Below, one piece after another: positions 1-11,820 of a stretch of 64,000 nucleotides of DNA. The translations under genes were made by a program, and so were the position numbers. Below the pieces are notes generated by a model. It did no database searches, was not told where the DNA came from, and saw nothing but the letters and a program-made list of their open reading frames with translations. Position 1 is the stretch's first letter; each line of letters begins with the position of its first letter. Source of the DNA: Epiperipatus broadwayi (Eukaryota > Onychophora > Udeonychophora > Euonychophora > Peripatidae); assembly GCA_028023455.1 (NCBI GenBank), contig JAQFVV010000020.1:10633385-10697384 (forward strand), given 5' to 3'.

Positions 1-336
1 ATTATTTTCATTTAGTTCCATTTGTTCACCCCATGTATGAATATTATTTGAGGATTGAAAACTATCAGTGTTTTCCGGTATTCTTTTTTTCTTATTAGAA
101 GCTTTCATATTATTTTTTTGCACTTTTTTTGTTTGGTTATTTGCATAACTATTTGTTTGGCTATTTGTTTTAAATTCATTAAGAACAACAGAATTATTAG
201 CTGTTTTACTGATATACGCATTATATTTTACATTTTTTGATATTTCAGTTTTAACTGTTTTACTTTGGGATGTTGCCACGCAAGAATTCGTGTTAAACTT
301 GTCAATATCTGGTAGACTGTTATACTTTTTTTTTTC
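1..336 (-). CDS. Candidate protein-coding exon running off the left edge
   Basis: The minus strand reads 112 codons without a stop from 336 to base 1, in DNA where a stop is expected about every 14 codons. The product is hydrophilic, rich in Lys, Asn, Ser and Thr, with sensible patches such as NSLPDIDKF near its start and WGEQMELNEN at the window edge, and has no membrane segment. An in-frame TAA lies just upstream (339-337), followed by a run of ten A. Two readings are possible. The exon may begin at an acceptor at 336 or 325. Or translation may start at the ATG at 361-359 (ATG ACT TCT), joining this frame if the A-run were 9 or 12 bases rather than 10. I do not recognise the family. It lies downstream of the Musashi stop codon, so it is probably a separate gene on the same strand. 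Confidence 0.5.
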
Positions 337-419
337 TTAACATTTTAGACGTAGAAGTCATTAAAAGCAAATTATAATGAGATTTGCTTTTATAAAAATT
401 ATCTTTTATCTAAACTTAC

Positions 420-480
420 CTTCAAGTTAAGACAGCTACGAGTTTAAACTTTTAAACAGGCAGCCATTTTAGCGTTCACA
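420..480 (-). other. Possible 5' untranslated exon with a GTAAGT donor
   Basis: On the minus strand CTTGAAG is followed by GTAAGT at 419-414, a full donor consensus, about 80 bases upstream of the open frame at 1-336. The putative exon contains AAAATGGCTGCC, a good Kozak-like start (ATG at 467-465). That ATG opens only a seven-codon frame ending in TAA, so it would be an upstream ORF. An alternating TA tract at 482-493 could act as a weak TATA element. The implied intron would be 83-95 nt with a poor acceptor, so the exon link is inference. Confidence 0.3.
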
Positions 481-818
481 GTATATATATATACTTATAC
501 AAGTTACACACTGCAATTAATTTATTTCTATAATTCAATTGCAACAATAGAGAATAAAGAAATAGAAAATATATGAAAGGAAGCTAATTTTAGGAAAATA
601 GAATTAATATATTTTTAATAAAAAATATCACATGAGAAATTATAGGCAAATCAAAATAAAAAGAATATTCTATGCAGTTTGGCAAAGTGGAAGAGTTAAC
701 AGTTCAAAAATCAATTCTCAGCTGAGTGACATAAGTAGTGCTGTGTCCGCAAGTATGACTGGGCAGCCAGCAAATGAATATATACAATAAGACAATATTT
801 TAAGTAATCAGAATAGTT

Positions 819-1464
819 TGTAACAACACTATCTCTACAGTTTGCTAATGTTAAATTTCCTCGATGTACATTCAGGCTGGCTGCTACAAAGCGGTTCACA
901 ATGGGCTAGGTTCACGCACACCTTGACCCCGGTCCAGTTTAGCTGTACATAAACACATCATAGTGTAGCACTGCGACCGACTATAAACTCCTTACAGCTT
1001 CCGTCTCTGCAACAGTCCACCAGTAACTCCACTTGAAAACTGCTGGAAACTCCCCTCTTCATTTAGCTGCTATCCAGACGGTTTCCTCAGGCTATGGTCT
1101 CCCAATCCCCGCGGGCCTATTCAGTTATGCCCATGAACTACATTTCCATTGAGCGTTGGACAATAACTGAAGCATTGACATTAGATCTCTCCTACCGGAA
1201 TTGAACAGGAAAGTCAACTGGAGATGCACTCGAATAAATAGCCCGACGTACTTGTTGCATACTCTTTTTAAAGCTTTCTGATAACTGCAACAATTAATTA
1301 CATTCTGCAATAAGGTAAGGTTTCTTGGAATTTTGTCGATCGCCATTACATTAATGCTTTAATTAAATTCCTCAGTTATCAGTACGCAATTTAAAAACAA
1401 TCAAATAAATTCTAGTTTTTCTGGAGCGTACAAACTTGTATGCAATTTTTACAAAAATACAACA
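819..1464 (-). mobile_element. LTR-like repeat, copy 1 (possible solo LTR)
   Basis: Read on the minus strand this block begins TGTTGTATTTTTG and ends TGTTGTTACA, so it has TG...CA ends. It aligns along its length with 48456-49266 on the plus strand. Shared blocks include CGCTCCAGAAAAA near the start, a TATA-like TTTAAAAAGAGTATGCAAC at about 1255-1275, then a GC-richer part with GAGGAAACCGTCTGGATAGCAGC and GTCGCAGTGCT. A TATA-like box followed by a GC-richer leader fits an LTR promoter. No internal retroelement genes or convincing target duplication are seen, so solo LTR is inference. Another promoter-bearing repeat is possible. It lies about 340 bases upstream of the possible exon at 420-480, in the same orientation. 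Confidence 0.5.
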
Positions 1465-1469
1465 AGTAG

Positions 1470-3680
1470 ATAGAAATTCGGTTTGTACTAATTGAACAGA
1501 ACTACTAAATGTTCAATCTGCCATTAGACTGTTTGAACGTTACACTATCCTTCTAAGCAATTAATCATATATTTATTTATTTAGTATTATTGAAAAGGAT
1601 GCACCAAAGTGTTGTAGTTTAATATAACCACATACACAAATTGGATTTTTATTATACTGGATAATTTAAAGTTGAAATATGCCACATCATTTATTAAAAA
1701 TTATTTTAAAAAATTTAATATTAATATTATTTACTAAAGCAAATAGTTATCAGAAAGATTTTATTTATATATTTGCTATAAATATTTGATCTATAAAGCA
1801 GCTTTAATCCACCTTTTTTTTTTTTCAATATGGAGCCCCTTCAATTAAATGCTTATATTTATAGATAGTGTTTTTTTTTTGTTAAAAATAAAAACTCTAA
1901 GTTTTGTTACATTTTAATAATAAAAACATTTTAGTTTTTTAAACTCTTACCAGAGGGCGAGGATGTGGAAATTTAAAATATTTAAGAAATAGCGCATTAT
2001 CGGAGATTGACTTCCGTTTGAATAATTTTAAAGTAAAATGAAACTTTTATCAATTCATATATTCATATCTTACTTTATCCCTGATTAATTAAAGGAAAAA
2101 AAAACTTTTAATACATGATTTGATAAAATGCTTTATCATAAAAGGTACTGATAATCCTACCAAATAAGACATACAATAAATTTAGTTAATTCAATGATAA
2201 ATATACAATTTTATAGTGAAAACAATTAAATATAATCAGGTTTAAGTAAATAATTATTTCTAGATTTTGGGGATAGAGTTTTTCTTTCTCATTGTAAGAA
2301 ATCATAAAACAAAATATCACACTTCCAGTTTAAGTGTAAAATTATGTTATAAAAGTAAACAAAATGTAGACATTATCTGCCATTCAAAAGTACAAGACAC
2401 AAAGTCAAAATTATATCTAAAAATAATTAGGGATAATGTGAAAACAAAGGTTATAATTAAAAATGTGAAGGCTCAAGATAAAATATGCAAATAAAAATTT
2501 AAACAAAGTTTATCCAGAAGAGTAATTACAACAATAGAACAAATAGTAATTGAAACTAATTTGCTCTAGCCTTTTCAAAAAAAAAAAAAAAAGAAGATGC
2601 TTCTAGTTTTAAAGTGATTAAAAAGATCGTATACTTTTGCTTAATTATGCATACAGCAATAGAAACCATTACTACTTTATGAAAAATAAAATCATTAAAC
2701 GTTTGGGTTGAAAGAATAGGTGGATTCATTCTATTCTTTCACAAAGACTTTATCTTGTATTGGAAAATGAGAGTATTCATTTATTGTCAAGATCCACAAT
2801 TCAAAAACATCGCGCTAAAAGTTTTATGAAAATCTATCCACAATTTATAAAAAAAAAAATCACCCAAAAAATTTAATCAGACGAATTTCTTAGCTTACTT
2901 CCGCTTTAGGAGCAGAACTTCCGCTTTAGGAGCAGAAATTCAATAGATTTCAAAAATATCATTAAAATACCTAATATACCAACAAGTATCAGACTTAAAT
3001 AAGGACGATTAATTAATATTCAGACTTACAATAAATAGCTTTGGAATAGAATTAATCAAGTAAATTCTTTCTCCGAATGTGAACCACCTGTAATTAAATA
3101 TATAGCTGTTTATGCAGTATTTCATTTTTAGATGCATGAAGAAAACAAACAAACAAAAAAAAAAATTGAATATATGTAATGAGACAATCAAGTAGATGGA
3201 TACTACATATTCTAAAAAAAAAATGCTGTCAGTCTTTCAGATAGAAGAAAAAAAAATCTTTATAATTGAATAACTACAGACAACTATTTATTCAGACTAC
3301 TGATCTTTGTTCAATACAATAATTAATAGCAAGTAAATAGTCAATGCCCTGCTCAGGGTACTGATGCATCCCACAAGTGGTTGATAATAAAATGATTTTC
3401 AGATATGAAATTCAACTGTAAGTAACATCAACAGTGACTGATTAATAGTATTTCCAACTACCTTTTAGGATAGAATAATAGTTCATCAAAAACTAGGTAC
3501 TATTTCTGAAAAAGTTTTATCTATCTCACTTTTTCCTTCTTCAGTCACTTAAGTTGTTCTAGTGTTTAGTCATCATGAGTTTCACATAACAGTGGTAATC
3601 TCCCTATAACAAATTTGTGTTTGTACAATTACATTTCTACCCTTTAACTATAAGCATAGCACATGATTCCCAATTTTCTC
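1470..3680. other. AT-rich DNA, no gene recognised
   Basis: No splice-bounded or long open frame seen. About 1945-2025 resembles the outer end of the palindrome at 12846-13310 (shared CTCTTAC and ATAGC-CATTAT-GACTTCCG-T blocks), so it is probably a relic of that family. A short direct repeat CTTCCGCTTTAGGAGCAGAA occurs twice in tandem at about 2898-2937. Confidence 0.5.
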
Positions 3681-3696
3681 CCATTTTTTTAGCTCA

Positions 3697-3830
3697 AGCC
3701 ATCAGGAATTAAGAAAATAATGGGAGCTGGCTTAGTAGGCCTGCAGTCCTTGACTGTGATCTTTGCTTGTACAATCACTAACGAGTTTCTTTGAACTCGA
3801 TTTGGCACAGGAGTTTCAGTTGGCTATGAA
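3697..3830 (+). repeat. tRNA-like sequence, or less likely a terminal exon
   Basis: After a pyrimidine-rich stretch ending in TTTTTTTAG, the sequence has a near-perfect RNA polymerase III A-box (TGGCTTAGTAGG), a small stem CAGTC-CTT-GACTG and a degenerate B-box-like GAACTCGATTT. This order fits a tRNA-derived SINE head. The same bases also read as 34 open codons after a good 3' splice site, ending in TGA (LKPSGIKKIMGAG...). I prefer the SINE reading because A-box, stem and B-box occur in the right order. No second copy was found. Confidence 0.35.
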
Positions 3831-5884
3831 TGTATAATTACATAGCCCTGTTTAGAGATTCCCTTGTTTACTACAAAAGTGGACTAAGTCTAAACAATGG
3901 AACCCAAAAATAATCTATCCCATAGTGTTTGCTACATTATCATGAATAGTAGATTACTCAAAACAACAATAAAAATAATAACAGTATTAGTGATAATACA
4001 AAAGACAAACGGAATGTGAACTTTATTTGATGAACTCTTCAAGACCAGAACAAAGAACTGCACTGGTCGATAAAAAGCCATCAAAATAGAACAGATGTAC
4101 AGTTACAAGGTTTTTTGGAAGAGCACAGTCAGTGCACGAATATGTTAGATTTTTATAAAGTCTAATTTAATAACTTCTATTCTTAGAATTCTTTGATCTT
4201 TCAATAAAAAACAAATAGTGTTAAAATCTGTCTTGGATAAGGGTATTTATCAATCATTATTTTAGAAGTGCATATTTCACAATCTTAGATTTGGAAACCA
4301 CTGAAAGATCAAATTTTATTTCTGGAGAGTTTAATATGTGTTGATATAATGAGAAACTTTGACTAAAAGTTGTTGGAAATAATGGATAGTGATGTAAATT
4401 CAAATGCTCTATTGTTATCATTTTTTTTTTTTTTTTATAATACATGGATTGATTATTAAGACACTTTGTTTAGGCAGAAAAACTGTTATAAAGAAATATG
4501 AATGCATCCAAGCACAAAACAATGGCACTTAATAGATTACATTATAGTTAGTAGTCAGAATTATGGGAACCCTTACAAGCACAGATTGTTGGAAGTACTA
4601 TAGATTACAATGCTGCAAGATTAAAATGATAGATGCATTAAAAATAAATCTTATTCCAGTCATACAAGAAACATATTCAATCTTTAGAAGTATCTACTAC
4701 ATGAACTAAATTTCAGGAGCTATTTTATATTAAATTTTGACTTCCAAGATTACAATATTATTTAGGCACAGAGTGTTATGGACATGAGTAAATTTATTCC
4801 TGGGTTCACCAAAAAGAAACTAATATTTAATTAAAAGGATTTTCTTCTTGGCAGAATAATAAATGCGGAAGTTTATAATAAATGCAAACAATTGAAGGCA
4901 GAAGTTCAATAATTAACAAGAACTTAAAAAATGATTGATGGATTAAAACTGCAAAGAAGGTACAGACATTTGCTAAACATGATCACTAGATCTTTTTTGA
5001 TCCACTCAAAGTAACATCTGGACTTGAGCAACAGAATCCCAAATCTATTAAATCCAGAAATGGCATTCTCTTATACAATGATAATGACATCTTGAACAGG
5101 TGGAAGGAGTATATAAATCATCTGTTGAATAATGATGCAAAAATTGAGATGATGACTTTTAATGATTATCTTATTCTTTTAGATTTGAATAATACTCAGC
5201 TTAGTGAAGTCAAATGGCTCTTTATAATCTTAAAAATGCAAAGAGTACAGATAACAATAAAATAATTGAAGGTTTTAAAATATGGTGATATGTAAGCTTC
5301 AAAAATATTATAATGAAACAGAATGCTTCTAATCATAGATGGATAGTTATCAAAGAATCAATGTGGTTTTGGGGGATCAAATGCAAAAAAAGTATCAGAA
5401 ACAAAGAAATGGCATATATAGCATTTATTCCAATTAGTTAAGGTAATCCAACAGCTTTATGGCAAAGTCAGGGTTATTACTATAGGTGAAAAATCTTAGG
5501 AATTTGAAATGAAAATTGGTATCAAATAAAAATATGTCCTTGCTCCAACATTATTTTCAATTATGACAGCCATCTTGGAAACTGCTTATTTAGTAAATTA
5601 ATTAAACAGGAATCAAGATGTGATTCAGGTTTAATGGGAAAATTTTCAACATGAATTGATTAAACACAAAAACAATAAGTTCATCTTTCTAGATTCTGAA
5701 TTTATAGTATGCTGATGATTATCTTTTTTTGCTAATTCAAAAGACAACTTACGCAATGTACTTAATGTTTGAATATGCAACACTTAAGACTTTAGTTTAA
5801 TAATTATTGCAAGTTCTTTATCAGCAAGTGATGGGAAAAAGATTCTCAGAAAATTTTAGTGTGGACTGTTATCAAGTCGAGAAC

Positions 5885-6285
5885 ATGAGATTTCAGCTTT
5901 CCATCATTAGATTTCAATGGTATGGATGGCTGAAGAATTGGAGTAGATTAAAGCCTGACCATTAAAGTATGAGGGTTTGCTATATTAATATAAAACTGAG
6001 CACTGATTATATATATGTTGCGAGAAATGATAATGTGAATCAACTGATGAGTGCTGGTTCAGCATGAAATACATATATTGGTTATTATTTATCTTTTCTA
6101 CATGTGTGTGGTCATGTGTATCAGTGATATGAGATAGCATGGATAGTTGAAAGGTGCTTGAAAGTCTGAGTTCAAATCCCCTACATTTACAAGTACATAG
6201 GTAAAATTAGATACTGCAGTATTCTCTGAGTTCAAATCCCCTTCATTTATAAGTACATAGGTAAAATTAGATACTGCAGTACTCC
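5885..6285 (-). repeat. Dispersed repeat A, copy 1, with a 60-bp tandem duplication
   Basis: Reverse orientation relative to 19515-19950. It keeps the diagnostic blocks CCATCATTAGATTT, CATTAAAGTATGAGG, GAGCACTGATTATATAT, CAACTGATGAGTGCTGG and the terminal GAAAGTCTGAGTTCAAATCCCC. The outer end with the GGGCAGACATCTC block is missing. At 6164-6283 a 60-base unit starting TCTGAGTTCAAATCCCC is present twice in tandem with few differences. Confidence 0.6.
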
Positions 6286-6406
6286 TATGTGTTGCTGCTC
6301 ATTTTGAGAAGTTAAAAGACAGAGGATTTCATTACAGGGAAATAACTATGGCAACTAAGTTAGCTGTATGTAAAGCTATTATTTTTATCTAATTAATTGT
6401 ATGAAA

Positions 6407-6733
6407 TGGGAGTAACAAGAAGAAATCGAAAACACAATATATGGGTAAGAGAACAAACAGGTGTTACTGACCTCATTGAAAAAATTAAAAGACTGGAGTT
6501 GGGCTGGACATATTGCTAGAAGAGATGATAATAGATGGATAATTGAAATCTTAAACTGGATTCCAAGAGATTGTGAAAGACCCAGAAAGAGACCACATGT
6601 GAGATGGATGGATGAAATAAGAAAGTATGCAGGGGTGATGTGGAGAAGAGAAGTTAAATATTGGAGAAGATGGATTGAACTTGGAGGGAGAGACCTTTAT
6701 CCTGCAGTGGACTGATAATGGTTGATGATGATG
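6407..6733 (+). mobile_element. RTE-type LINE 3' fragment with target-site duplication
   Basis: An open frame in this fragment encodes the RTE C-terminal signature: a stretch like WSWAGHIARRDDNRW, then WIPRDCERPRKRP, RWMDEIRK and WRRWIELGGRDL, ending a few bases before TGATGATGATG. The same peptide occurs at the end of the longer copy at 32645-35430. The insertion is bounded by AATTGTATGAAA at 6395-6406 and again at 6734-6745, a 12-bp target-site duplication. It is truncated at the 5' end and sits inside the older family-2 LINE. The frame is intact over about 80 codons, so it is younger than its host. Confidence 0.85.
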
Positions 6734-7450
6734 AATTGTATGAAAGTGAGATTTGGATAGCTTTTGCAATATAAAGGCAGAAAAGCTTGATTTAAGAATG
6801 CTCTGTAAAATTTTAAAAATATAATAACAAGATCATAAAATCAGTCAATATGTTCAATTTTCTGGATGTGACACTACAGACTCCATTATCATAACATCAC
6901 ACCCACATTGGATTGGATATATAAAATAATTAAAAAAATGCACTTCACTTAAGGTGTTTTATTGTGAAGTTGAGTAGGTTTTAGTGAAAAAATAAACACT
7001 GTCTAAGGAATATCTCAAAGAGATTCTAAAGAATTATAATGTCAACTTTTACCATTGGGAAGACATGTCAGAGAATAAAATGTATTGGAAACTACAATTA
7101 GATATGGTATTGAAGAATTTCAGAATAAAAAAAAAAATGAAGAAATTAAAAAATAGCATCACAAAATATCAAATAAACAGAAAAATGATCAATATGTTCT
7201 ATGTATGTATGCATTTTTGTTTCACAGATCGGTTTGTATAGTCATTGCAAATGTCATTTGTAGTGCAGTTTTTCCCCTCTTTCCTTGGAGTTGGAATGGC
7301 CATAAGTGGCTGATATATGTATAGGTATAAGTGAAAATATTCAATATAATGGGCCATATCTATTGTAAATAAAGCAAAAAAAAAAAAAGAATAATTATTT
7401 GAATGTAAAGCTTTATTCTTTTAAAATACAATGTAAAGTGTAATTGAGAA

Positions 7451-7548
7451 GTCAAGCGCTGATGGCCTTGTAGATAGCATAGCTGCCTTCCAAGCAGCTG
7501 GCCCGGGTTGGCTTCCCGGTCAACGCTTTGATACATGGGGGGGGGGGG
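7451..7548 (+). mobile_element. Compact tRNA-derived SINE, copy 1 (poly-G tail)
   Basis: Starts GTCAAGCGCTGATGGCC and ends TCAACGCTTTGATACATG, with a tRNA-like body: A-box region GATGGCCTTGTAGATAGC, stem-like CTGCCTTCCAAGCAG, and B-box-like GGGTTGGCTTCCC. The flanks AGTGTAATTGAGAA (7437-7450) and AGTGTTATTCAGAA (7549-7562) match at 12 of 14 bases, an imperfect target duplication. Where sister copies end in poly-A, this one ends in twelve G. Confidence 0.7.
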
Positions 7549-7562
7549 AGTGTTATTCAGAA

Positions 7563-10500
7563 TGTTATATGACGAGAAAGAACAAAATCTCAGATCAGAG
7601 ATACAAGCTTCTTACTAATTTTTGAATATTACTAATAAAGATATCTGAAAGATTTTTTTAGTTTTTAAAACATTTAAAATTATTTCTCCATCATTTTTAT
7701 ATGAATCAACTATTTTACACACACACAAAGTTAAAGTAACACTATTAATGTAATCATATTAATGTAATCACAGGGACATTAAACCTCTTCATGCTGTTCA
7801 AAGATGTACTATCTTCCATTATCAGAATTTGCCTTGAAAATATAAATTAAATCTATTTATGTTTTCCAATTATCAAAACAATGAATCGAATTCCTTGATT
7901 AATATCACTAGTCACATTCATTAATGTAAACGTATATATTTTATATTTGCAATGTATATTGATGTGTATTTATAATATAACGAATATTTTAATTTCACAA
8001 ACACGGGCCTTAAGATATAGCATATCTGCCTTTTATGTTTGTGATCTGGGTTAAAATCCTATCTAGATAAAACTTGAATATTTTATTATTCTATATAGGA
8101 TTAAGATTTTTTAAAAAGAAACTGATTCACAGCGAATCATTCAATATCGGTCAAAAAATGACTATACAGTATCCTGTAATTGCTAAATCTAAAACTGGAA
8201 TGGAAAATCGCTTAAATCTTCAACATACAGCAATTTAATGGATTAATGTGTTAATCACTATTCTTCTATGAAAGGCTGTTTGACTGTTTTATATATAGAA
8301 TAAACTAATTAGTGAAAGCATTAACAAAACAGCAGATAATATATAACTATCATTTTTTCCACAACACTGTTCATCAGCTGGCTCTAAGCTCAATGTCAGT
8401 ATTCCAACGTAATGTCCAAAGCCCTAGTCTTGCTTAAGAATAATGAAAGAAAAATGAAAAGTGCTGAAACCCTCACCAGCTATCGATTAACAAGCTTGTT
8501 AGAACAGTTAATTTAAGTATTATTTCCAGTTTGGCAATACGTGAATTTATATATATGGATTCACACTAAACTCTATTCAGACTAATGAGTAGAGAAAGAG
8601 AAGTACAAGAATTTGTATCGTTTATACATTAAAAATAGTAGTATTATAAAAAAAATATATGGGATCAAAAGTTTTGACATAAATGTTAAATATATAGAAA
8701 AATATTGTTAATTTTTTTAAATAGACAAATTTAATACAATTAAAAATAAATAAGAAATAACTTTTTTAATAATTAAGTGTATTTAGTTTTTTTTTTTGTC
8801 AATTTAATTTTGCAATAGTTGCATTTGATTGGCAGCTGATGGAGACCAATGACAGCTTCTCATTGATAAGCCAGATGTTACCTTGTATCCGAGCATGTTT
8901 ACAACATGCGGCAATCAATATCTGGTAATACACTGTTCCATATTTATAAATAAAATCTCATTACAAAATAAATTCCTAAAACGTAAGATTTCAGTTATAT
9001 AGCTGAACATTAGTTGTTTCTGAAGTATCAAATCCGCAAATAATGTAAAATTTGTTTCTTCTTCAATCTCTTTTTTCGGAATACAATTGAAAATTTTTTT
9101 TATGCATTGCAATATAATAAAGATTCGTCAACATATATGAACATAGTAATTTTAAATTTAAATAAAAATTATTGTACTCAAAATACAACTGGAGTTTTCT
9201 ATGCAATGCATTCATCATCATCATCATCATAAATGAATATCTAACTTGAGGAAAACTAAAATTAAATGAGTTTTGTAATGGCTATACAAACAATTCTTTG
9301 AAAGACAATTACATGTATATTTTAATATCATGAAACATGCCCTGATATAGAGATAGACATTTACCTGCCATATTTATGATCTGGAGTTTGGATTCAAACC
9401 AAGTGAAATTTCTTTCAAAAAGCTTATAATTTTTTGTAGGTGGCTGGATCGTATCAAGCAATACTTAGATAAAAAGTAAATGAGGATAGAATAATGCTTT
9501 CTTTTAAAACTTCTGTGACTAACTTTTCTTTCTCAAAAAATTGGGACATATCCTAAGCCCTATCCTCCCAATTAAAACAATTAATATTAAACTGCTTTAG
9601 CTTTGGGATAATCATTATAATGTCAATAAAATCTTCCATAAAAAAATGTCCAAGTTCACTACAAAATATATTTTAGGAAGTTTTTTTTATTATTCATTTG
9701 AATCACAAGTCCAGTTCATTTAAAATGTACTCTTAGAATAAGAATTTAATATCATCACATCCAAAAAGCTGGAGTATATATTGATTGTTCTTTTGACTTT
9801 GCAAAAATATGGACCTCCCAATGCACTAGATAGAATTCAATGTCTCACTTCCATACCATAAATTTGGGAAAAATAACTCTTTTTACACTAATTTATTTGA
9901 AATAACTACAACAGTATGATAACATACCCTACTTTTAAGTTTTTAAATCTGCATCCAAGTCTGGCCTTATCCAGGATATGTTTTTTGAAGATTAAGCATT
10001 CAACTATTAAATATTAAACATTTTGTAGAGTGTAGCTTTGGATTTTTAAAAATAGTATAATTATTAGCCCAATAGAATTTTGTGTGCTTATATTTAATGA
10101 ATGTTTTTAATAGTAATTGTTTTCCCAGTATTTCAGATCCATCTGTTGAAATCTTGAATAATCAATACACTAGATGGTACTGCTAATACATCACATCGTT
10201 AGACTACTTTCTGGCTTCTAGAGAGATACTTAAAGCTTACATAAAACTGAAATCACTACAATATATAGATACTGGCATGGCAAGCATATAATTATGTAAG
10301 AAAGTTGACTTTGGTTCAAAACGCTAAGGTGCATTTTTGAATTTCAACTTTTTAATTTAATAGAATTAAGGAGTTAAAAGGTGACTCTTGGATCTAAAGT
10401 GCATTTGGTCGAAACTTTTCAATAAAGAAGGACATAAACCACAGACTAATCTGAGAATGTGGATATAATACTAGAAATACTCAAAACTTATTACAGCTCT

Positions 10501-11555
10501 CTAAAAAGATATTCCTAGAAGTACAATAATTACTATATTGAAAATATAGAAGAACAGAAAAGTTGAAAAATACTATCTAAAATGTAGATTCTGAATGATA
10601 ATATTATCTATATTTTTGGCTCATTATTAATATTTTATAAGTATTAATTGCAAACAAGTTTTTTTTTCTCTTGAATAAAATTAAATGGCTGAAATTTATA
10701 ATAAACCATATAAGTGTGATTAAAATAATTAAGTGTAAAAAAAAAAAAAATTTCTTATTTTATTAATTTCTAAGGTTTTTTTGGTTTTATATTTAAATAA
10801 TTTTTGAATAACAAATCATGGACATGGAATTCTGGAACACAGAAATTACAGATCCAGAAATGGTTGCATTTAAAATTATTCCCTATATTTTATTACACAC
10901 ATATTAAAAAATAAAGATGTATTATTTTGCAATTTATAATGCAAAAGCAAATTATGTTTAAAAGAATGGACAAACTCAAATTACTACTAATGACATTCAA
11001 GTGGTGCAGTATGCTATGCCCACTCATTCAAACTTCTTTCATGTCAGAGAACATAAAAAACTATAGATTAAAAGTGAAAATAAACACACTATTAAAAAAA
11101 AATATATAAAAGAATTTCTGCTATTTAATATTCTAAAAAACCAGATTTTTATTATTAAAAGATATCTCTCAGCACCACACACACAAAATTAGCATCATCT
11201 TTCAGTTCTTACTAAAAACTCATAAAATCCAAAATTAAACAATCTTGTGTTATATGATTAAAATAAGAGTTCTCAATCTTTTCCCAGAACGCTCTCTTTT
11301 TCATTATATTTTTATGAAGCAATCTTTAAATTCGGAGAAGCTGAAATTAGGATTCTTTTAAAATAAATTAGGCAAATGTTCTGGAATATCAGCTCAAAGG
11401 TATCAAATGTCACAGAACACCAGGATTCAAAATTTTAAATAATAAAGTGCACCAAATATGTTTTAAAATTGTTCGCCAAGTATCTTCAAATTTAAAAAAG
11501 GGAAATAAGTAATTGAACACAAATGAGCAAGAGAAATAAAAATTCTATTCTTTCT
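7563..11555. other. AT-rich DNA, no gene recognised
   Basis: Nothing coding is supported. Weak tRNA-like fragments occur near 8004-8075 (ends GATCTGGGTTAAAATCC) and 9340-9410 (GGAGTTTGGATTCAAACC). A (TCA)n microsatellite lies at about 9211-9231. Confidence 0.5.
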
Positions 11556-11560
11556 TTTAT

Positions 11561-11704
11561 TCATTCATTCTTTCTTCCAGTTTTAATTGTAAAGCTCAAT
11601 AACATATTTTCAAGCATTTGTCGATCCTTGTGAGAGCATCTAATCCAGTTGGGATTCATGATCAACAGGTTGTCATTTTTTATTGTTAGCCCTGGTAGCA
11701 ATTT
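11561..11704 (-). pseudogene. Unrecognised short open frame, probably element debris
   Basis: The minus strand reads 47 codons between tandem TGA-TAA stops (11710-11705) and a TGA at 11563-11561. The composition is protein-like and not low-complexity: it includes Trp, Cys, His and Arg (MNPNWIRCSHKDRQMLEN in the middle). There is no good splice site at either edge and no family I recognise. It could be a fragment of a retrotransposon frame or a host exon piece. Chance cannot be excluded at this length. Confidence 0.25.
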
Positions 11705-11820
11705 TTATCAATGTTCAACATTTGTTTTTAATATTAAACCTTTATTTTATATCCAAATTCAAAATTGGACTTGATTTGCAAATACTGAATAAATAAATAA
11801 ACATATAATGAGAAACCACT

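Larger units (their letters stand above)
4795..7390 (+). mobile_element. Old LINE (family 2, copy 1), interrupted by two younger insertions
   Basis: The translated text across frames keeps the order of a non-LTR reverse transcriptase. There is a pre-RT stretch (ILLYNDNDILNRWKEY near 5070-5110), then a relic of the VKQGCVLAPTLFS block (CPCSNIIFNYDSHLGN, with LAPTLFS-like codons near 5535-5570), then YADDY near 5708-5725. Downstream is a GFHYREITMATKLAVCKA-like stretch near 6325-6375 and a C-terminal part that aligns in DNA with 28860-29170. Stops and frameshifts occur throughout. The element is split by a dispersed repeat at about 5885-6285 and by a 5'-truncated RTE insertion at 6407-6733. The 3' end runs to an A-rich tail near 7375-7390. 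It is a dead copy. Confidence 0.6.

Noticed and set aside
55-240. Plus-strand 61-codon frame at the left edge
   Set aside because: It is antisense to the open minus-strand frame and is a T-rich string of Phe, Ile and Leu.
9211-9231. TCA repeat as the end of an RTE insertion
   Set aside because: No RTE sequence adjoins it; treated as a plain microsatellite.
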